Of a stretch of DNA of 8,381 nucleotides, positions 6,624 through 8,381 are shown piece after piece. This DNA is from an uncultured Caryophanales bacterium. Its GTDB lineage: Bacteria > Bacillota_I > Bacilli_A > RFN20 > CAG-826. A program made the position numbers and the translations under genes. Positions within the stretch are counted from its first letter, which is position 1; every line of letters begins with the position of its first letter. The stretch lies in NCBI GenBank assembly GCA_946401755.1, contig CAMIVH010000036.1, forward strand, positions 1 to 8,381, read 5' to 3'. The notes beneath the pieces are model-generated. The model had not been told where the DNA came from, searched no databases, and saw only the letters and a program-made list of their open reading frames with translations.

Positions 6624-8090
6624 ATGAAAAGAAAAACTCTTGTTCCAGTAATGGTACTTACCTCCATCCTCTCATTAGCAGGATGTAACAATGGTGGTGA
6701 CAATTCAAAAGTTGAAAAGAAAGGTCACTTCGACCATAAAGTCACCATTAAATTTACACAATCTTACGCTCAAGGCTATCAAGCCAAATTACAATCATTC
6801 GTTGATTCATTTAAAGAAATCGAACCAAACGTTGAAATTAAGTTAGAAGATGGTTGGATCAGTGGTAACTACGATACAATCCATTCTCAAACAATTTCTG
6901 ATATTCAAACTGGTGAATATGGTGACTTAGTCATCGCTTATCCAGACCACGTTGTTGACTACATCGACTTCGGTAAAGCTGTCAAATTAGACGACTTTAT
7001 GGATAACGAAGAATATGGTTGGACCGCTGCGGAAAAAGCGGACGTCGTTCCTGCTTACTTAAAAGAAGGTCAAGAATTCCCACTTCCAGGTACATATTGC
7101 TTACCATTCTCCAAATCCACAGAAGCGATGTTCTATAACGAAACACGTTTATTCGATAGTGAACTCGTCCAATTCTTAGCCACTAAAGGTATCACCATGA
7201 ATAAGGCCTACATTGAATCCTTAACATGGGAAGAATTATTCGGTAAATTATGCCCGGCTTTCAAAGAATATGATGCTGCTCATCCAAATTCACCATTAAC
7301 TACCGCTAAAGAAGGTAGCATGAACTCCTATGTTGGTTACGATAGTGACGCTAACTTATTCATCACTCTTTCTCAACAATATGGCTACGGCTATACAAGT
7401 GTTGACGAATATGGTGAAGCTCACCTCGATTACAATAACGATAATATGAAAGCTTTAATGAAGACCTTCGCTAACGCTTCTAAAGAAGGTTACTTAAGAA
7501 GCCCAGGCGTTATCGGTAAGAGCTATTCCTCCAACTACTTCAAAGAAAATAACGTCTTATTCTCCATCGGTAGTACCGCTGGTGTTAAAAACCAAGTCGC
7601 TGACACATTCGATGTCGGTGTTACCCAAATCCCACAAGCACAAGGCAAAGCTGCTAAGATCATTTCCCAAGGTCCATCTGTTTGTATCTTAGACCACGGC
7701 AATGATAAAGATAGACAATTAGCCGCTTGGTTATTCTATAAGCACATGACAAATACCAAGAACACAGCCTCCTGGGCTATCGAAGTTGGTTATTTACCAG
7801 TCCGTGCTTCTGCTTATACATCTGAAGCTTATATCGACTACTGTAATACAGAAGGTAAAGATGCTCGTAGTACAGAATTATTAACCGCTCTCAACGCTGT
7901 TTATAGTTCTTCAACTGTTGACAAAGTCTTTACAACTCCTCCATTCAAAGGTTCTTCTACCGCTAGAACAGAAGTTAACTCTTTAATGGTTAACGTCTTA
8001 AAAGACGCCGCTGATGGTACAGCCATTGACGATGCCTACTTAAAAACAAAATTTGATTTAGCAATCAACAATACACTCAAAGAAATGTAA
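6624..8090 (+). CDS. Substrate-binding lipoprotein of CUT1 ABC importer (SBP_bac_1 type)
   Basis: This 488-residue extracellular lipoprotein would capture the ligand and deliver it to the two permeases. A type II signal peptide (MKRKT, hydrophobic core 7-18) ends in the lipobox LAGC with lipidated Cys21, followed by a Gly/Asn-rich linker. The mature part resembles family 1 solute-binding proteins (UgpB and maltose/oligosaccharide class): opening strand and helix KVTIKF...FVDSFKEIEPNVEIKL (39-74), GDLVIAYPDHVVDYID (100-115), the hinge-region motif PFSKSTEAMFYNE (161-173), and the late motif GYLPVRASAYTSEAY (389-403). At 488 residues it is longer than the usual 400-450. It is followed after 28 bases by a second lipoprotein of the same kind, so the transporter may use two receptors. 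I cannot assign the ligand. The motifs would fit a carbohydrate or glycerol-phosphate derivative. Confidence 0.92.
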   Translation: MKRKTLVPVMVLTSILSLAGCNNGGDNSKVEKKGHFDHKVTIKFTQSYAQGYQAKLQSFVDSFKEIEPNVEIKLEDGWISGNYDTIHSQTISDIQTGEYGDLVIAYPDHVVDYIDFGKAVKLDDFMDNEEYGWTAAEKADVVPAYLKEGQEFPLPGTYCLPFSKSTEAMFYNETRLFDSELVQFLATKGITMNKAYIESLTWEELFGKLCPAFKEYDAAHPNSPLTTAKEGSMNSYVGYDSDANLFITLSQQYGYGYTSVDEYGEAHLDYNNDNMKALMKTFANASKEGYLRSPGVIGKSYSSNYFKENNVLFSIGSTAGVKNQVADTFDVGVTQIPQAQGKAAKIISQGPSVCILDHGNDKDRQLAAWLFYKHMTNTKNTASWAIEVGYLPVRASAYTSEAYIDYCNTEGKDARSTELLTALNAVYSSSTVDKVFTTPPFKGSSTARTEVNSLMVNVLKDAADGTAIDDAYLKTKFDLAINNTLKEM

Positions 8091-8096
8091 TAACTA

Positions 8097-8113
8097 TTTC
8101 TCGGAAGGAGAAA
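8097..8113 (+). promoter_or_regulatory. Short hairpin partly masking the ribosome site of the second lipoprotein
   Basis: TTTCTC (8097-8102) can pair with GAGAAA (8108-8113) around a GGAAG loop. The Shine-Dalgarno AAGGAG (8105-8110) lies partly in the loop and partly in the stem. The structure could reduce translation of the second lipoprotein relative to the first. A stem of only 6 bp, four of them A/U, is weak, and purine-rich ribosome sites pair easily by chance. Confidence 0.25.
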
Positions 8114-8118
8114 CTATT

Positions 8119-8381
8119 ATGAAAAAAGTATCATTATTAATGTTACCATTAATCATTGCTTCCTTAGCTGGTTGTAATGGTGGTAACAAAAATGACGGTA
8201 AAGTCGTTGTCAACTTCTGGCACACCTTCGGTCAAAAACCAGAGGCTGCTTTAAAGAGTAAAGTTGCAGAATTTACCAAAATCATCAAAGAAAAAGAAGG
8301 CGTTGATGTTGAAGTCGTCCTTTCCTATCAAGGTGGCTACAAAGATATGCCAAGTAAAGTCACAACTGGTATTGCCACTGG
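8119..8381 (+). CDS. Second substrate-binding lipoprotein, 3'-truncated by window end
   Basis: The first 87 complete codons of a second binding lipoprotein are present, open to the window end. The start ATG has AAGGAG (8105-8110) 8 bases upstream. The signal peptide MKKVSLLMLPLIIASLAGC has a clear lipobox with Cys19, followed by a Gly/Asn/Lys linker. The mature N terminus, VVVNFWHTFGQ (29-39), is typical of UgpB-class CUT1 binding proteins (ITFWH pattern), followed by a helix and the strand GVDVEVVLSYQGGY. It shares its general plan with the upstream lipoprotein but differs clearly (FWHTFG against FTQSYA), so the pair look like diverged paralogues rather than a recent duplication. It may serve the same permeases with another ligand, or belong to a second transporter beyond the window. 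Confidence 0.88.
   Translation, partial: MKKVSLLMLPLIIASLAGCNGGNKNDGKVVVNFWHTFGQKPEAALKSKVAEFTKIIKEKEGVDVEVVLSYQGGYKDMPSKVTTGIAT

Overview
The window is AT-rich bacterial DNA with all genes on the + strand, strong Shine-Dalgarno sites and short intergenic gaps. All reading frames stay open with TGG for Trp and stop at TAA or TAG, and no in-frame TGA is needed, so the standard code (table 11) fits. Together with lipobox lipoproteins and A/T-biased codons, this suggests a low-GC Firmicutes or Mollicutes-related bacterium, for example an uncultured Bacilli, Erysipelotrichia or RF39-like lineage. It argues against a code-4 Mycoplasma or Spiroplasma. This placement is inference from composition and gene type only.

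Layout. Positions 1-459 hold the 3' part of an RDD-family membrane protein. A 76-base gap follows, with a TATAAT-type promoter (470-499). From 536 to the window end runs what looks like a single operon: (i) a 668-aa secreted, C-terminally membrane-anchored protein with a BspA-like leucine-rich patch; (ii) a MalK/UgpC-type ABC ATPase with a large internal insertion; (iii) and (iv) two MalF/MalG-type (UgpA/UgpE-like) permeases; (v) a substrate-binding lipoprotein; (vi) the start of a second substrate-binding lipoprotein, cut by the window end.

Genes ii-v form a complete CUT1-class ABC importer of the kind used for oligosaccharides, sugar derivatives or glycerol phosphates. The substrate cannot be read from the sequence. 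Lipoproteins v and vi would capture ligand outside, iii and iv would form the channel, and ii would drive it. Gene i is not a normal CUT1 component but is co-transcribed and first in the operon, so it may be a surface accessory factor.

The most unusual element is the ATPase. About 273 residues are inserted between the Q-loop and the LSGGQ signature, inside the helical subdomain that contacts the permeases. Removing them leaves about 362 residues, the normal MalK length. Both permeases also carry longer than usual cytosolic N-terminal tails, and permease 1 lacks the conserved EAA-loop glycine. These features may together form an extra cytosolic module at the transporter coupling interface. The ATPase-permease-permease order and the oversized ATPase recall, from memory, the Mycoplasma MG187-MG189 cluster.
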